Source of the DNA: CAVWCQ01 sp963753545
Lineage (GTDB): Bacteria > Chloroflexota > Anaerolineae > Aggregatilineales > Aggregatilineaceae
DNA length: 64,000 bases
Assembly: GCA_963753545.1 (NCBI GenBank)
Contig: CAVWCQ010000008.1
Span: 806,001-870,000 of the forward strand
Direction: 5' to 3'
Below the pieces are notes generated by a model. The model did not search any database. It saw only the letters and a list, made by a program, of their open reading frames with translations, and was not told the origin of the DNA. The translations under genes were made by a program, and so were the position numbers. Below, one piece after another: positions 34,331 through 42,912 of this stretch; the stretch's first letter is position 1; each line of letters opens with the position of its first letter.

Positions 34331-34968
34331 CTTCCGAAGTTACATCCTTGAGCATCCTACGCCGGATTGTCGGGGGAGCTGCCCTGCTGATGGCGGTGCT
34401 GATGCTGGTCGCCTTTTTTGCGGCCAGTTGGGTAGAAGCTTCTCATGCCGAGAGCGGACGCGATAGGCGCACGGCCTGGGAGATTTGGAGCGGGACGAAC
34501 AGCGGCCACAAAGAAACGCTCGATTTGAGAAGCCCTAATGCGGGCGGCTTTGGCAAAGTGCGTGCCCAGGATCGTGTGCTGATCCTGGTTCCTATTGGGG
34601 CGCTGCTGCTCGGTCTGCTGGCGGTGCGTTACGCTTTTGGCGACCGGGTGCGCCTGCCCATTCTGCGCGGAATGTCCACCCGCACCACGGCTATCTTTCT
34701 GCTGATCGTGGCCCTGCTGCTCCTGCTTCTGCCTTTTATCTGGCAGTCGCTCAGTACGAGCAACTGGCACAGCGCGCTGCAGGACAGCAACCTGGCGGAT
34801 CCACTGGTTAATCACCTGCTGGACGAACTGAAAGCTACCTACAGCACCGGGCAGCAGATCGCCTTCGCCCTCATTGCGCTGCTGGCGGGAATTGCCGCGG
34901 TTGCATTGGAAACGCCACAAGTGCGCGCCTACTTTGACCTCTCGCCCGCTGTGCCGACCCTGGAGTAA
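34327..34968 (+). CDS. Four-helix membrane protein, array member 3
   Basis: 213 residues; ATG at 34327 overlaps the preceding TGA. Motifs shared with the array are RTAWEIWSGTNSGHKETLD, GGFGKVRAQDRVLILVP, RTTAIFLLIVALLLLLLPF with IWQSLSTSNWHSAL, and YSTGQQIAFALIALLAGIAA. Four helices are predicted with a single large outside loop between helices 1 and 2. No enzyme signature is visible; translational coupling suggests the products assemble together. Confidence 0.78.
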   Translation: MTSEVTSLSILRRIVGGAALLMAVLMLVAFFAASWVEASHAESGRDRRTAWEIWSGTNSGHKETLDLRSPNAGGFGKVRAQDRVLILVPIGALLLGLLAVRYAFGDRVRLPILRGMSTRTTAIFLLIVALLLLLLPFIWQSLSTSNWHSALQDSNLADPLVNHLLDELKATYSTGQQIAFALIALLAGIAAVALETPQVRAYFDLSPAVPTLE

Positions 34969-34972
34969 GGCC

Positions 34973-35590
34973 ATGGCTGCATCTCAATTTCGTACCCGGC
35001 TGGACACCCTGCGCTGGATCACCGGCGGGCTGATCATTCTGATGGCGATCTGCATGGTGCTCGCTTTTTTTACGGCGAGCTGGTTGGAGGTTCTGGGTAA
35101 GGAAAAGGTCACGGCCTGGGACCTGTGGATCGGGAAACACAACGGCGATTTGATTACGCTGTCGATGGATAAAGACGCAAAGGGTGGCTTTGGCGACGTG
35201 CGCGGCATTGATCGGCTTGTGATCGTGATCCCGTTGGGCGCGCTGCTGCTGGGTGCGCTGGGCATCAACTACGCCTTCCGCCGTTTTTGGGATGTTCCGC
35301 CTCGCACAACCGCCATCGCCATTCTGATCACGGCTTTGATCCTCTTCCTGCTGCCGTTTATCTGGCAGCTTTTCAGCACAGGCGACTGGCGCGCTAACCT
35401 GAAAGATATGGGCTTCACGGGCAGCATCGTTAGCGAAATGCTGGATGCCTATAAGCAGCTATTTGTTTACAGCACCGGGCAGCAGGCCATTTATGGGCTG
35501 ATCGCGCTGCTGGCGGGGATCGCGGCGGTGGCGCTGGAATCGCCGCAGGTACGCACCTATCTGGACACGGCACCCCCTAATCCCATGTAA
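34973..35590 (+). CDS. Four-helix membrane protein, array member 4
   Basis: 205 residues from ATG at 34973 (GGAGTAAGG upstream, 4 nt after the previous stop). It has VTAWDLWIGKHNGDLITLS, GGFGDVRGIDRLVIVIPLGA, RTTAIAILITALILFLLPF with IWQLFSTGDWRANL, and YSTGQQAIYGLIALLAGIAA. It is the closest stand-alone relative of the membrane half of the TIR protein downstream. A terminator follows the stop, closing the operon. Confidence 0.78.
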   Translation: MAASQFRTRLDTLRWITGGLIILMAICMVLAFFTASWLEVLGKEKVTAWDLWIGKHNGDLITLSMDKDAKGGFGDVRGIDRLVIVIPLGALLLGALGINYAFRRFWDVPPRTTAIAILITALILFLLPFIWQLFSTGDWRANLKDMGFTGSIVSEMLDAYKQLFVYSTGQQAIYGLIALLAGIAAVALESPQVRTYLDTAPPNPM

Positions 35591-35601
35591 CAACACACAG
35601 C

Positions 35602-35630
35602 GGGCAGGCAGAACAGCCTGCCCTTTTTTT
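35602..35630 (+). terminator. Terminator of the membrane-protein array
   Basis: GGGCAGGC (35602-35609) pairs with GCCTGCCC (35616-35623) followed by seven T. Confidence 0.92.
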
Positions 35631-35650
35631 CGCCTGACTCAGAATTTCTC

Positions 35651-35680
35651 TTGCTTTCATCATAAAAATTCCTGTACACT
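35651..35680 (+). promoter_or_regulatory. Candidate promoter of the TIR gene
   Basis: TTGCTT (35651-35656) and TACACT (35675-35680) with an 18-nt spacer, 33 nt upstream of ATG at 35713. It lacks the AGAAC operator. Confidence 0.45.
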
Positions 35681-35712
35681 GGAAGCATCGCCTAGTCAGG
35701 GGAGGCTTCCCA

Positions 35713-36990
35713 ATGGCACACGCTTTTATCAGTTACAGCAAACGAGATCAGATCTATGCCCGCCAGCTAGCCGATAAGCTGCGTACCGAGGGGTTCAATG
35801 TGTGGATTGATGACCGCCTCGACTATGGCGAGGAATGGTGGTCGGTGATCGTCCAGGCGATTCAGGACTGCACGGCGTTTATCGTGATTATGTCCAGCGA
35901 ATTGAAGGCGTCGAAGTGGGTCAAGCGCGAACTGGGTGTGGCGGATCACCAGAACAAGCCCATCTTTCCCCTGCTTTTGGAGGGGGATAACTGGGATTTG
36001 TTCGTCTGGACGCAGTACCTCGATGTGCGGGATAAACAGCTTCCGCCCGCCGATTTTTTTGACGCACTGGACCGCGTGCTGCCCCGCCAGGGTGAGCCGG
36101 GGATCGACATCACGCAGAGTATGCCCGCCGTATCCTATCCGCCCAGGCCGATTGACGATGAGCTGGGTGATCTTGACATTCCCCTTGAAGCTCCGATCCG
36201 GGCGGCTCCTCTGCCTGCGGCAAGCGCTCCGCCAGAAGCGCCCGCTCCGGCTGCGGCACGCGCTCCCATGCGCCCAAGTGCCCCAGCGAACATCCCGCCG
36301 CCCGCTTTTGACCAGCCGCGCGGGACTATTGGGCAGGGTGGAGGGGGCGGCGCGGTATGGGCACAGCGACCAACCGCCACACGTGCTTTTCCACTGTCCC
36401 TCAATCTCGTGCGCCGGATAGTGGGCGGGATTATCTGCCTGATGGCGATTTTGATGTTTTATGGTTTCTTTTCAGCCAGTTGGATGGACCTGAAAGGCGG
36501 CTATGAAAAATTGACTGCCTGGGATATCTGGAAGGGAACCAGCCACGGCGAAAAGTTTACGCTCGATTTTTCCGACGAGAACGCGACGGGTGGGTTTGGC
36601 GATGTGCGCGGCATGGATCGCTGGCTGATCGTTATACCGCTTGGCGCGGTTGTGCTCGGCGTGTTGTCCTTGCACTACACGTTTGGGCGGATTCCTTTCC
36701 TGGGAACTCTCTCGCACCGGAAGACGGCGATCATCCTCGCGGTCCTGGCCCTGCTGTTGTTTCTCTATCCGTTCATGTGGGAATCGGCTAGCAGTGGCAA
36801 CTGGCGGGATGCGTGGAGCGGCTATGGCGACAGCAGCGTTGCCGACCAGTTAGTCAGTGAGTTGGAAAAAGCCTACAACACCGGGCAGCAGGTATTTTAT
36901 GGGCTGATCGCGCTGCTGGCGGGACTCAGTGCGGTGGCGCTGGAAACACGGCAGGTGCGTGCTCGTCTCGGTCTGCCGATAGGGGAGTGA
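35713..36990 (+). CDS. TIR-domain protein fused to the four-helix membrane module
   Basis: 425 residues. Residues 1-140 form a TIR domain: HAFISYSKRDQIYARQLADK, FNVWIDDRLDYGEEWW, CTAFIVIMSS and SKWVKRELGVA. In the last motif the Glu after Trp fits the position of the catalytic Glu of NADase TIRs. A Pro/Ala-rich linker (about 150-215) leads to the same membrane module as the four preceding genes (LTAWDIWKGTSHGEKFTLDF, GGFGDVRGMDRWLIVIPLGA, YNTGQQVFYGLIALLAGLSA). GGGGAGG precedes the start. The topology puts TIR in the cytoplasm and the conserved loop outside. It could be a membrane sensor whose activated TIR depletes NAD or makes a signal; this is inference. Confidence 0.85.
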   Translation: MAHAFISYSKRDQIYARQLADKLRTEGFNVWIDDRLDYGEEWWSVIVQAIQDCTAFIVIMSSELKASKWVKRELGVADHQNKPIFPLLLEGDNWDLFVWTQYLDVRDKQLPPADFFDALDRVLPRQGEPGIDITQSMPAVSYPPRPIDDELGDLDIPLEAPIRAAPLPAASAPPEAPAPAAARAPMRPSAPANIPPPAFDQPRGTIGQGGGGGAVWAQRPTATRAFPLSLNLVRRIVGGIICLMAILMFYGFFSASWMDLKGGYEKLTAWDIWKGTSHGEKFTLDFSDENATGGFGDVRGMDRWLIVIPLGAVVLGVLSLHYTFGRIPFLGTLSHRKTAIILAVLALLLFLYPFMWESASSGNWRDAWSGYGDSSVADQLVSELEKAYNTGQQVFYGLIALLAGLSAVALETRQVRARLGLPIGE

Positions 36991-37001
36991 GGTTGTTGAA
37001 A

Positions 37002-37042
37002 TCCCTTCTCCCGAACATGCGTAACGTGCACGGGAGAAGGGA
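37002..37042. repeat. Hairpin after the TIR gene
   Basis: TCCCTTCTCCCG (37002-37013) pairs perfectly with CGGGAGAAGGGA (37031-37042). A second perfect palindrome CTTAGGCCTAAG follows at 37044-37055. There is no T-tract on the plus strand, so it belongs to the dispersed hairpin class rather than being a classic terminator. Confidence 0.6.
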
Positions 37043-37066
37043 CTTAGGCCTAAGGATCGAATGTCC

Positions 37067-37750
37067 TTAAATAGGAGTGGCTTTCAACCCAGGCGGATTG
37101 ACCGCAGCGGCTTTAATGGCGCTCAGGTCAAAATTAGCTACCAGTTCACGCGCCTCCTTAATGCTGGCGGTGAACGACGCAGCACGCAGTTCTGGCCCCC
37201 AGTCCATCGGTTGAGCATTGATAAAATGCATATCGGTGATCCCAACAAAGCCAAAAATCGCTCGCAGATAGGGTTCTTGAAAATCAAAAGCGTGGTATGG
37301 CGTGCCCGCCGCATAGTCTGAACCCCGACTCGTGATGCAAACCATTTTCTTGTTGAGAACCAGGCCGATAGCCCGCCCATCAGTCAGTTTGAACAAATAA
37401 CCCGGCTGGACAATGGCATCGATATAATACTTCAACGGGTAAGGAATACTGAAGTTCCACATAGGCACTGACATCAGATAAATATCCGCCGATAGGAAGT
37501 GTTCAATCAGAATCTCAATGGATTTCCATGATTCCTGGTGGTGTTTATCGATGGGTTGGCCAAACATCAGGGAGTACTTCGATTCGATATTGATACCATC
37601 CATAGCCGGTAAATCCCGACTAAACAGGTCCAGGACTTCGACATTCAAATCGGGATATCGGGTCAACATACTTTCGAGGAACGCATCTGCAATTTGCAGC
37701 GTATGGGACTCGTGTTTGCGGGGCGTGGCAATGATGTGCAGCAGCTTCAT
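37067..37750 (-). CDS. FMN-dependent NADH azoreductase-like flavodoxin-fold protein
   Basis: 227 residues, AAAGGAAA before ATG at 37750. The flavodoxin-like fold starts with LLHIIATPRKHESHTLQIAD for FMN phosphate binding. SVPMWNFSIPYPLKYYIDAI is the hallmark loop of AzoR/NQO-type quinone reductases, and TSRGSDYAAGTPYHAFDFQ is the conserved late loop. It probably reduces quinones or azo compounds with NADH in the cytoplasm. Base composition is lower in GC than the flanking genes. It is monocistronic and divergent from the GT39 gene. Confidence 0.85.
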   Translation of the reverse strand: MKLLHIIATPRKHESHTLQIADAFLESMLTRYPDLNVEVLDLFSRDLPAMDGINIESKYSLMFGQPIDKHHQESWKSIEILIEHFLSADIYLMSVPMWNFSIPYPLKYYIDAIVQPGYLFKLTDGRAIGLVLNKKMVCITSRGSDYAAGTPYHAFDFQEPYLRAIFGFVGITDMHFINAQPMDWGPELRAASFTASIKEARELVANFDLSAIKAAAVNPPGLKATPI

Positions 37751-37952
37751 GGCTGTTTTCCTTTAGCTCTATGCCGAACCTACCTATCTTTTTGTAGCCC
37801 TACTGTTGATTTTAACATAACCAGCCAGCATCGTTGTCATTCGCTTCTCGCTTGTGCGACATTCCCCATAGCTTCAGGACCAGAACGGCACTAGAATAAC
37901 GGGCGCATTGCTGGGCGTAAACCATACGCCCCTACCTGTTACAGGGCACTCC

Positions 37953-39533
37953 ATGAAACACGCACATCTGGCGCTGGTCGTAGCGCTGCTCCTGCTCCAA
38001 TTTGTCATTCGCGTCTATCACACCGATATCCAGGAACCTTATATTGACGAAGGGTTCCACATCGTGCGCGCATCGTTCGCCTGGGACTTCGATCAGAATC
38101 CGGGGCGATTCTCGCATGGCAAGGTGCTGCTCTATTACTGGCTCGGCCTGTTTGAGTCGGAACCAACGACCTATCTGCACACGGCGCGCAACGGGATGGC
38201 GCTCTGGTCGCTGGTCAGCGGCGCGGCGATCTACGCGGTAGGGCGCAGGCTCTTTGGTACCCCGGCGGGACTCGCAGCGCTGGGACTTTATGCCGTGCTG
38301 CCGCTGGCCTTTTTTTATGAACGGATGGGCATGGCCGATCCGTTCGCGTCGGGATTCGCCTGTCTGGTGGCATGGCAGAGCCTGATCTTCGCCAGACGCC
38401 CTACGTGGCGGCAGGGCGTGGTGATCGGCGTGCTGCTGGCGCTCGGATCGATGGCCAAACTGTCGATGGTTCTGCTGCCCATCCTGCCCGTGAGCGCGGC
38501 GCTGATCTTCACCCCCTGGCGGCGTGCTGGATGGTGGAGCCAGTTCCTCAAGCGGCTGGAGGAGATTGCCCCGCCTCTGATCGTTGCGGCTGGTCTCGTC
38601 CTGATCCTGTGGTCGCCCATGCTCGTTCCGGCGTATTTGGCGCGGCACAGCGATAACCCCTATGTGCTGGTCAACGATTATAACCTGCGGTCCAACGCGA
38701 AGGACGACACCGGAACCTATTCAGCGGAGGATTATTGGAAGCAGGTCGAGCCGTTTGTCCTGGATTTCACCAGCCCTGGCCTGTGGATCGCGCTGCGTCT
38801 GGCGGCGGTCTTTTTGATCGTGCGCGTAATCCTGGTCAAGCGCCAGGAATGGCGGGGTACGCTCTACCTGTTCGTGTGGATGGCTGTCGTGACCGGGTTG
38901 GTGCTCAGCCAGGCGCGGCTGGTTACGGCGCGTTATATGATGCCCGCCGCGGCCCCAACCGCCCTGATCCTGGGCGCGGCGCTGGTGGGCGCATGGCGTC
39001 TGGGCCACATTCGCCCGCTGCGGCTCAGGTCGCTTCTGAGCGGCGCGGCGCGGATCGGCAGCGCGGCGGCGGTCGGCGCGTGGCTGATCACGTTCGTTGT
39101 CCCGTTCGCCAACGACGATCTGAATGAACCGCTGGCCCTTAAAGACGACTTTCACCGGACGAACTATATCGAGAATATCAGCGGCTTCCTCTCTGCGGAT
39201 GACGTGGTGCGCGACGGGGCGAACATCCTGAATAACCTGAACCCGGCCCCGCAGGCTATCTTTGCCACCTGGAATGTCTGTCACCTGCTGTATTTTTACT
39301 CCGAGCAGCCGATCACCTGTCTGCGCCTCGATCACCTCATTGACGACCTGTACGATCACCTGGGCCATGATGTGCCGCCGGGTGAGTGGGTGGTGCTGGT
39401 TATCCGGGGTTATAAGCCGTTTCTGGATCGTCTGGTGAGCATTTGCAGTGAGGAAATTGCCGTTCTGCCCAGCACGCGCGTGCGCGGCAACGAGATGATC
39501 ATCGCGCGGGTGCATCTGGGGGCCTGCAAGTAA
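37953..39533 (+). CDS. GT39-type membrane glycosyltransferase
   Basis: 526 residues from ATG at 37953. The acidic motif EPYIDEGFHIVRASFAWDF after helix 1 fits the catalytic loop of PMT-type enzymes. GRRLFGTPAGLAALGLYAVL and FYERMGMADPF are typical of the superfamily. About ten helices are followed by a soluble C-terminal domain of 130 residues. It probably attaches a sugar from a lipid carrier to an envelope target. A dispersed CGCCCCTAC repeat unit lies directly upstream (37904-37942). The paralogue at 28271 has a different length. Confidence 0.82.
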   Translation: MKHAHLALVVALLLLQFVIRVYHTDIQEPYIDEGFHIVRASFAWDFDQNPGRFSHGKVLLYYWLGLFESEPTTYLHTARNGMALWSLVSGAAIYAVGRRLFGTPAGLAALGLYAVLPLAFFYERMGMADPFASGFACLVAWQSLIFARRPTWRQGVVIGVLLALGSMAKLSMVLLPILPVSAALIFTPWRRAGWWSQFLKRLEEIAPPLIVAAGLVLILWSPMLVPAYLARHSDNPYVLVNDYNLRSNAKDDTGTYSAEDYWKQVEPFVLDFTSPGLWIALRLAAVFLIVRVILVKRQEWRGTLYLFVWMAVVTGLVLSQARLVTARYMMPAAAPTALILGAALVGAWRLGHIRPLRLRSLLSGAARIGSAAAVGAWLITFVVPFANDDLNEPLALKDDFHRTNYIENISGFLSADDVVRDGANILNNLNPAPQAIFATWNVCHLLYFYSEQPITCLRLDHLIDDLYDHLGHDVPPGEWVVLVIRGYKPFLDRLVSICSEEIAVLPSTRVRGNEMIIARVHLGACK

Positions 39534-39654
39534 AACTATATAAACCTCAATAGAATTGTGTTTTTTGTCACGCTTTGCCCAGCACTGCATCTATAATCTT
39601 AGGTATGTGTCCGCCTGGGTTCAGTGGAGACGATTATGGCTTTTACTCCGTCTG

Positions 39655-40554
39655 GTGCAGAGTTCGGCGGCGGTTGTTGCGCGCGCGCGGACTCGCCCCG
39701 GTTTAGTATCGACCATTGTGGTTTTATTCAAATTGCGCGTGGTTTCGCTGCTGCTTTTTGCGGCGGTGGGAGGCGCGATGATCGGCAGTGGTGGCGCGCC
39801 CGCCCTCAGCGATCTGATTGTGCTGCTGCTGACGGGAACCATGTCGGCGGCAGGCGCATCCGCCATCAACCAATACCTGGAACGGTATAAAGACAGCGCC
39901 ATGAAGCGCACCAGCCGCCGCCCGCTGGTGACCGGCGACGTAAACGCGGCGCTGGTTTTGATCATTGCGGTTGGCCTGATCCTGCTGTCGTTGGGGATCG
40001 CGCTGGCGGTTGGCAATCCCGCGCTGGCCTTCTTTTTGGGGCTTGGGGCGTTTATTTATGTGGGCATTTATACGATCTGGCTGAAGCCGCGCAGCGTGCT
40101 CAACGTGGTGATCGGCGGGGCGGCGGGCAGCGCTGCCGTACTCAGCGGCGGGGCGGCGGTTCACCAGTGGACCGATCCCGGCGTGTTGATTCTCTCGCTG
40201 CTGCTTTTTACGTGGTCCCCAACCCACTTCTGGAGTCTGGCCCTGGCCTACCGCAGCGATTACCAGCGGGCGGGCGTGCCGATGCTCCCGGTCGTCTTGT
40301 CTCCGGGGAAGGCGATCTTCTGGATGCTGGTGCACATGGCGGCAACAGCGATTCTCGGCCTGCTGCTGGCCCTGCACAGCGCGATGGGCCTGGTCTATCT
40401 GATCCCGGTCCTGTTGGTGACACTGTGGCTGGCCCGTGAATCGATCCGCCTGATCCGGGAATATACGGGCAAGCAGGCGATGAACGTTTTTAAGGTATCG
40501 AATATTTACCTGAGTATTGTCCTGCTGGCGATCTGCGTGGCGGCGCTTATCTAA
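39655..40554 (+). CDS. ctaB: Heme o synthase (protoheme IX farnesyltransferase)
   Basis: UbiA-fold prenyltransferase of about 300 residues with nine helices. Two signatures are clear: NQYLERYKDSAMKRTSRRPL, the polyprenyl-diphosphate-binding Asp motif, and TWSPTHFWSLAL with YQRAGVPMLPV, specific for CtaB/Cox10. It farnesylates heme b for heme-copper oxidases. The frame runs from GTG at 39655. A better ribosome binding site (GGAG) serves ATG at 39636 in another frame, so an extra base in the TTTT just after it is likely and the true start may be 39636. Other cytochrome oxidase genes are not in the window, but an SCO1-like relic lies at 46955. Confidence 0.88.
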   Translation: MQSSAAVVARARTRPGLVSTIVVLFKLRVVSLLLFAAVGGAMIGSGGAPALSDLIVLLLTGTMSAAGASAINQYLERYKDSAMKRTSRRPLVTGDVNAALVLIIAVGLILLSLGIALAVGNPALAFFLGLGAFIYVGIYTIWLKPRSVLNVVIGGAAGSAAVLSGGAAVHQWTDPGVLILSLLLFTWSPTHFWSLALAYRSDYQRAGVPMLPVVLSPGKAIFWMLVHMAATAILGLLLALHSAMGLVYLIPVLLVTLWLARESIRLIREYTGKQAMNVFKVSNIYLSIVLLAICVAALI

Positions 40555-40584
40555 GCGGCGCTGGTGTAACCTCACCACCTCACC

Positions 40585-40636
40585 CCGCCCGAACAAGTTC
40601 GTGTTCCCCTCTCCAGGCTGCGCTGGAGAGGGGCGG
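40585..40636. repeat. Dispersed hairpin repeat
   Basis: CCCCTCTCCAG (40606-40616) pairs perfectly with CTGGAGAGGGG (40623-40633), preceded by the palindrome CGAACAAGTTCG, which also occurs at about 45957. Confidence 0.65.
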
Positions 40637-40645
40637 ATTGGGCCG

Positions 40646-41011
40646 TTATTCCGACGGCTGAAGCTTCTTAACGGGAATCCCGCACAGGAATTTGAAGGTA
40701 ACAGCGCCCGTGTTTTCGTAGGTATGTTCCATATTGCCCGGCACCAGGGCGATATCACCGGGTTTAAGCGCGTGCCACGTTCCATTCATACAAACGCGGC
40801 CCTCGCCCTCCACGACAAAATTCTCGTGCTCATAGGGATGGGCGTGCAGAGGCGTGTGCCCGCCCGGCTCGATCTCGATCATACGCAGGGCGTAGACGGG
40901 CGCGCCGTCGTGCTCCTCATCGATCAGCCAGCGGATCGACGTTCCTGGCGCGGTTTCCCCATACACCTGGGCGGGCACATCCGTAAAGTGTGTGACCTTA
41001 GCAGCGCTCAT
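40646..41011 (-). CDS. Cupin-domain protein
   Basis: 121 residues from ATG at 41011 (AAAGGAC upstream). A single cupin barrel: motif 1 GGHTPLHAHPYEHENFVVEG provides two His, a Glu and potentially a third His for metal binding, and motif 2 is PGDIALVPGNMEHTYEN. Such small cupins are metal-dependent enzymes or ligand sensors; the substrate cannot be told. The gene stands between two dispersed hairpins. Confidence 0.85.
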   Translation of the reverse strand: MSAAKVTHFTDVPAQVYGETAPGTSIRWLIDEEHDGAPVYALRMIEIEPGGHTPLHAHPYEHENFVVEGEGRVCMNGTWHALKPGDIALVPGNMEHTYENTGAVTFKFLCGIPVKKLQPSE

Positions 41012-41121
41012 CTTCAGCAGTCCTTTCACTCATTCAAGACAGGTCATCTGACCAGATTTTGCTGCAATGATAGGTGCAAGAGGGCGGGGGATTGGATCGG
41101 CCCGCCCTTAGTATCGGAGGT

Positions 41122-41977
41122 TTATCCTGCTTTGGGCACAAACCGTTCGCGCAGGTAATCGAGCAGGGCGATCCAGGAGAAGCCTAACCCGCCGAACGTC
41201 AGCCCGACGAACAGCGCCTGGAACAGGTTCAGATTGGCCCCGTCCAGCCGGTCCACGATGGCGGTCATGATGAACCAGAACAGGATGGCGGTCATCCCGG
41301 CGATCATGGCGACCAGCAGCCCGGCGAGGTCTTCCTCGCGCTTGAAAATAGCGTAGCCAATCCCGTTCATCGCGGCGACCAGCCCGCCAAAGAGCAGCAC
41401 ATGGTCAGCAGAAAGCAGGCTGAAAAATCCGCCGAGCAGTCCCGTCAGCAGCGCGACAAAAAGCACTTTGCTGGCAACACCAGTATCAATTCCAGCACGA
41501 TTCAGGCCCGTCTGGACGCGGCGGTTGATTTCTGCTGTGTTGACATCAAAGCGCATATCGGGCATCGACATCTTAGGCATTTTGACCTTGGGCGCGCTCA
41601 CCTTAGGCATGCTGCGACCGCGCTTTGGCACGGGCTGCGTTGGCTCAAAGGGAGCCACGGATGGCAGTTGTTGGCCCGGCCCATACGGCGATGGGTGGCT
41701 GTTGGCCCGCTGGCGGCCCAAAGGGGCTGGGGCTGGGCAGGGGAGCTGACACGCCTGATGGTGGCGTCGGGTCGTCAGGTGCTGGCGCAGCTTGCGCAGC
41801 AGGCGCAGAAGGCTCAGCAGGCTCGCTGCTAGAAAGCGGGGGAACCGCTGCGGCGTTACGCGCCTTGCGTGGAGGTTTTGCGGCAGGCTCAGGCGCGGCA
41901 GGGCTGGGCGCAGGCTCACCGTCAGGTCCGGGGGTCGATCCTGTTTCGGGTTCCAGACGATCATTTTCTTCACTCAT
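41122..41977 (-). CDS. Pro-rich membrane protein with four helices (frameshifted)
   Basis: ATG at 41977 with AAGGAGG upstream opens a Pro/Ala/Ser-rich cytoplasmic region (PSPAAPEPAAKPPRKARNAA) of about 110 residues. After one extra base in GGG at 41693-41695 it continues as GQQLPSVAPFEP and MPKVSAPKVKMPKMSMPDM. Four helices follow (KVLFVALLTGLLGGFFSLL, LLFGGLVAAMNGIGYAIF, LLVAMIAGMTAILFWFIM, ALFVGLTFGGLGFSWIALL). The function is unknown; the layout resembles small membrane-remodelling or scaffold proteins common in this group. Confidence 0.65.
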
Positions 41978-42078
41978 AGGACACGTTCCTCCTTGTTGTG
42001 GAAGCGTGATTTTTCGAGGGCAGTGTGCTGCCCACTGAGCGACTATAGCATGACCCCCTGTTTACGCACAAGTCTGGC

Positions 42079-42567
42079 TCAACGAGAATAGCGAGTTCGC
42101 AGGTCGTCCAGCTTGATCCTCAACTTCTCGGCTAATTCAACATGACTTTCATTAATTGTATACTCCGGACTCTGCCAGAACGGGTCGGGGTAGGACCACG
42201 CTGGTTTACGCAGGCGGTCCGGGTCTTCCCAGACATAACGAGGGCAGACATGGGCGTGCAGGTAGTGATCGGTATTGCCCAGAATCGAATAGTTCATGCG
42301 CACCGGGTTGGTGACCGCCTCAATTGCTTCTCCCAAAATCTGCATGTCGGTCAAAAACTCGTTTCGCTTATCGAATGGCAGATGGTGAAGATCGAACACC
42401 TGGGGATAAGCCGTCAAAATGCTCCATCCGGGCAAGAACTGGATATCCATGAGAAAGACAAATCCACTGTTCAAACGCGTGATCAGGGTCGGGTTTTCGC
42501 CTCGGAGCGCGTATCCGATGCGATCCTGTTTGAACGCGCCTTCACGAAATTTCTGGAGGTCGATCAT
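42079..42567 (-). CDS. HIT-family protein
   Basis: 162 residues from ATG at 42567 (AGGAAAGGT upstream). The C-terminal half has the histidine-triad-like motif HYLHAHVCPRY, near residue 113, with NYSILGN before it as in HIT hydrolases/transferases acting on nucleoside phosphates. The third His of HxHxH is replaced by Cys (HAHVC), as in some divergent HIT proteins, so catalysis would rely on the central His. Its start overlaps the stop region of the zinc-ribbon membrane gene, indicating an operon. Confidence 0.7.
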   Translation of the reverse strand: MIDLQKFREGAFKQDRIGYALRGENPTLITRLNSGFVFLMDIQFLPGWSILTAYPQVFDLHHLPFDKRNEFLTDMQILGEAIEAVTNPVRMNYSILGNTDHYLHAHVCPRYVWEDPDRLRKPAWSYPDPFWQSPEYTINESHVELAEKLRIKLDDLRTRYSR

Positions 42568-42844
42568 ACCTTTCCTCTTTCTGGTATCCACAGTTTGAGC
42601 AGGTGGCGGCGCTGCGCGGCATTCGTTGTCCGCAGTTTGGGCAGGGGAAGGTAGCGGTGCGTCCTATGCCCACCAGGAGCCAGATCGGGCCGAGCGCGGT
42701 GAGCTGTCCGATCAACCCGGCGATCAGGCCCACCAGGAGTCCTAACCGGCTGTCGATGCCCCGGCTGCGGAACAGAACAGGCGTAACAATCGCTCCAAGC
42801 AGTGTCCACAGGGCGACATAGATCACCAACAAGCTGCCAGTCAT
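42542..42844 (-). CDS. Membrane protein with C-terminal zinc ribbon
   Basis: 100 residues. Three hydrophobic helices (LLVIYVALWTLLGAIVTPVLF, LGLLVGLIAGLIGQLTAL and WLLVGIG) are followed by a zinc ribbon with two CxxC pairs, CPNCG and CSNCG. The family is common but functionally undefined; the ribbon could bind protein or nucleic acid at the membrane. It overlaps the HIT gene start by 26 nt. Confidence 0.68.
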   Translation of the reverse strand: MTGSLLVIYVALWTLLGAIVTPVLFRSRGIDSRLGLLVGLIAGLIGQLTALGPIWLLVGIGRTATFPCPNCGQRMPRSAATCSNCGYQKEERYDRPPEIS

Positions 42845-42912
42845 GCGGCTCTCCCGATATTCATCCGGCACGATAGGGTTATTCTGAATGGGTTCAAGGC
42901 AGGATGCAAATT

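Noticed and set aside
41078..41112. GC-rich stem between the cupin and Pro-rich membrane genes
   Set aside because: AGGGCGGG and CCCGCCCT can pair, but there is no T-tract; not reported as a terminator.
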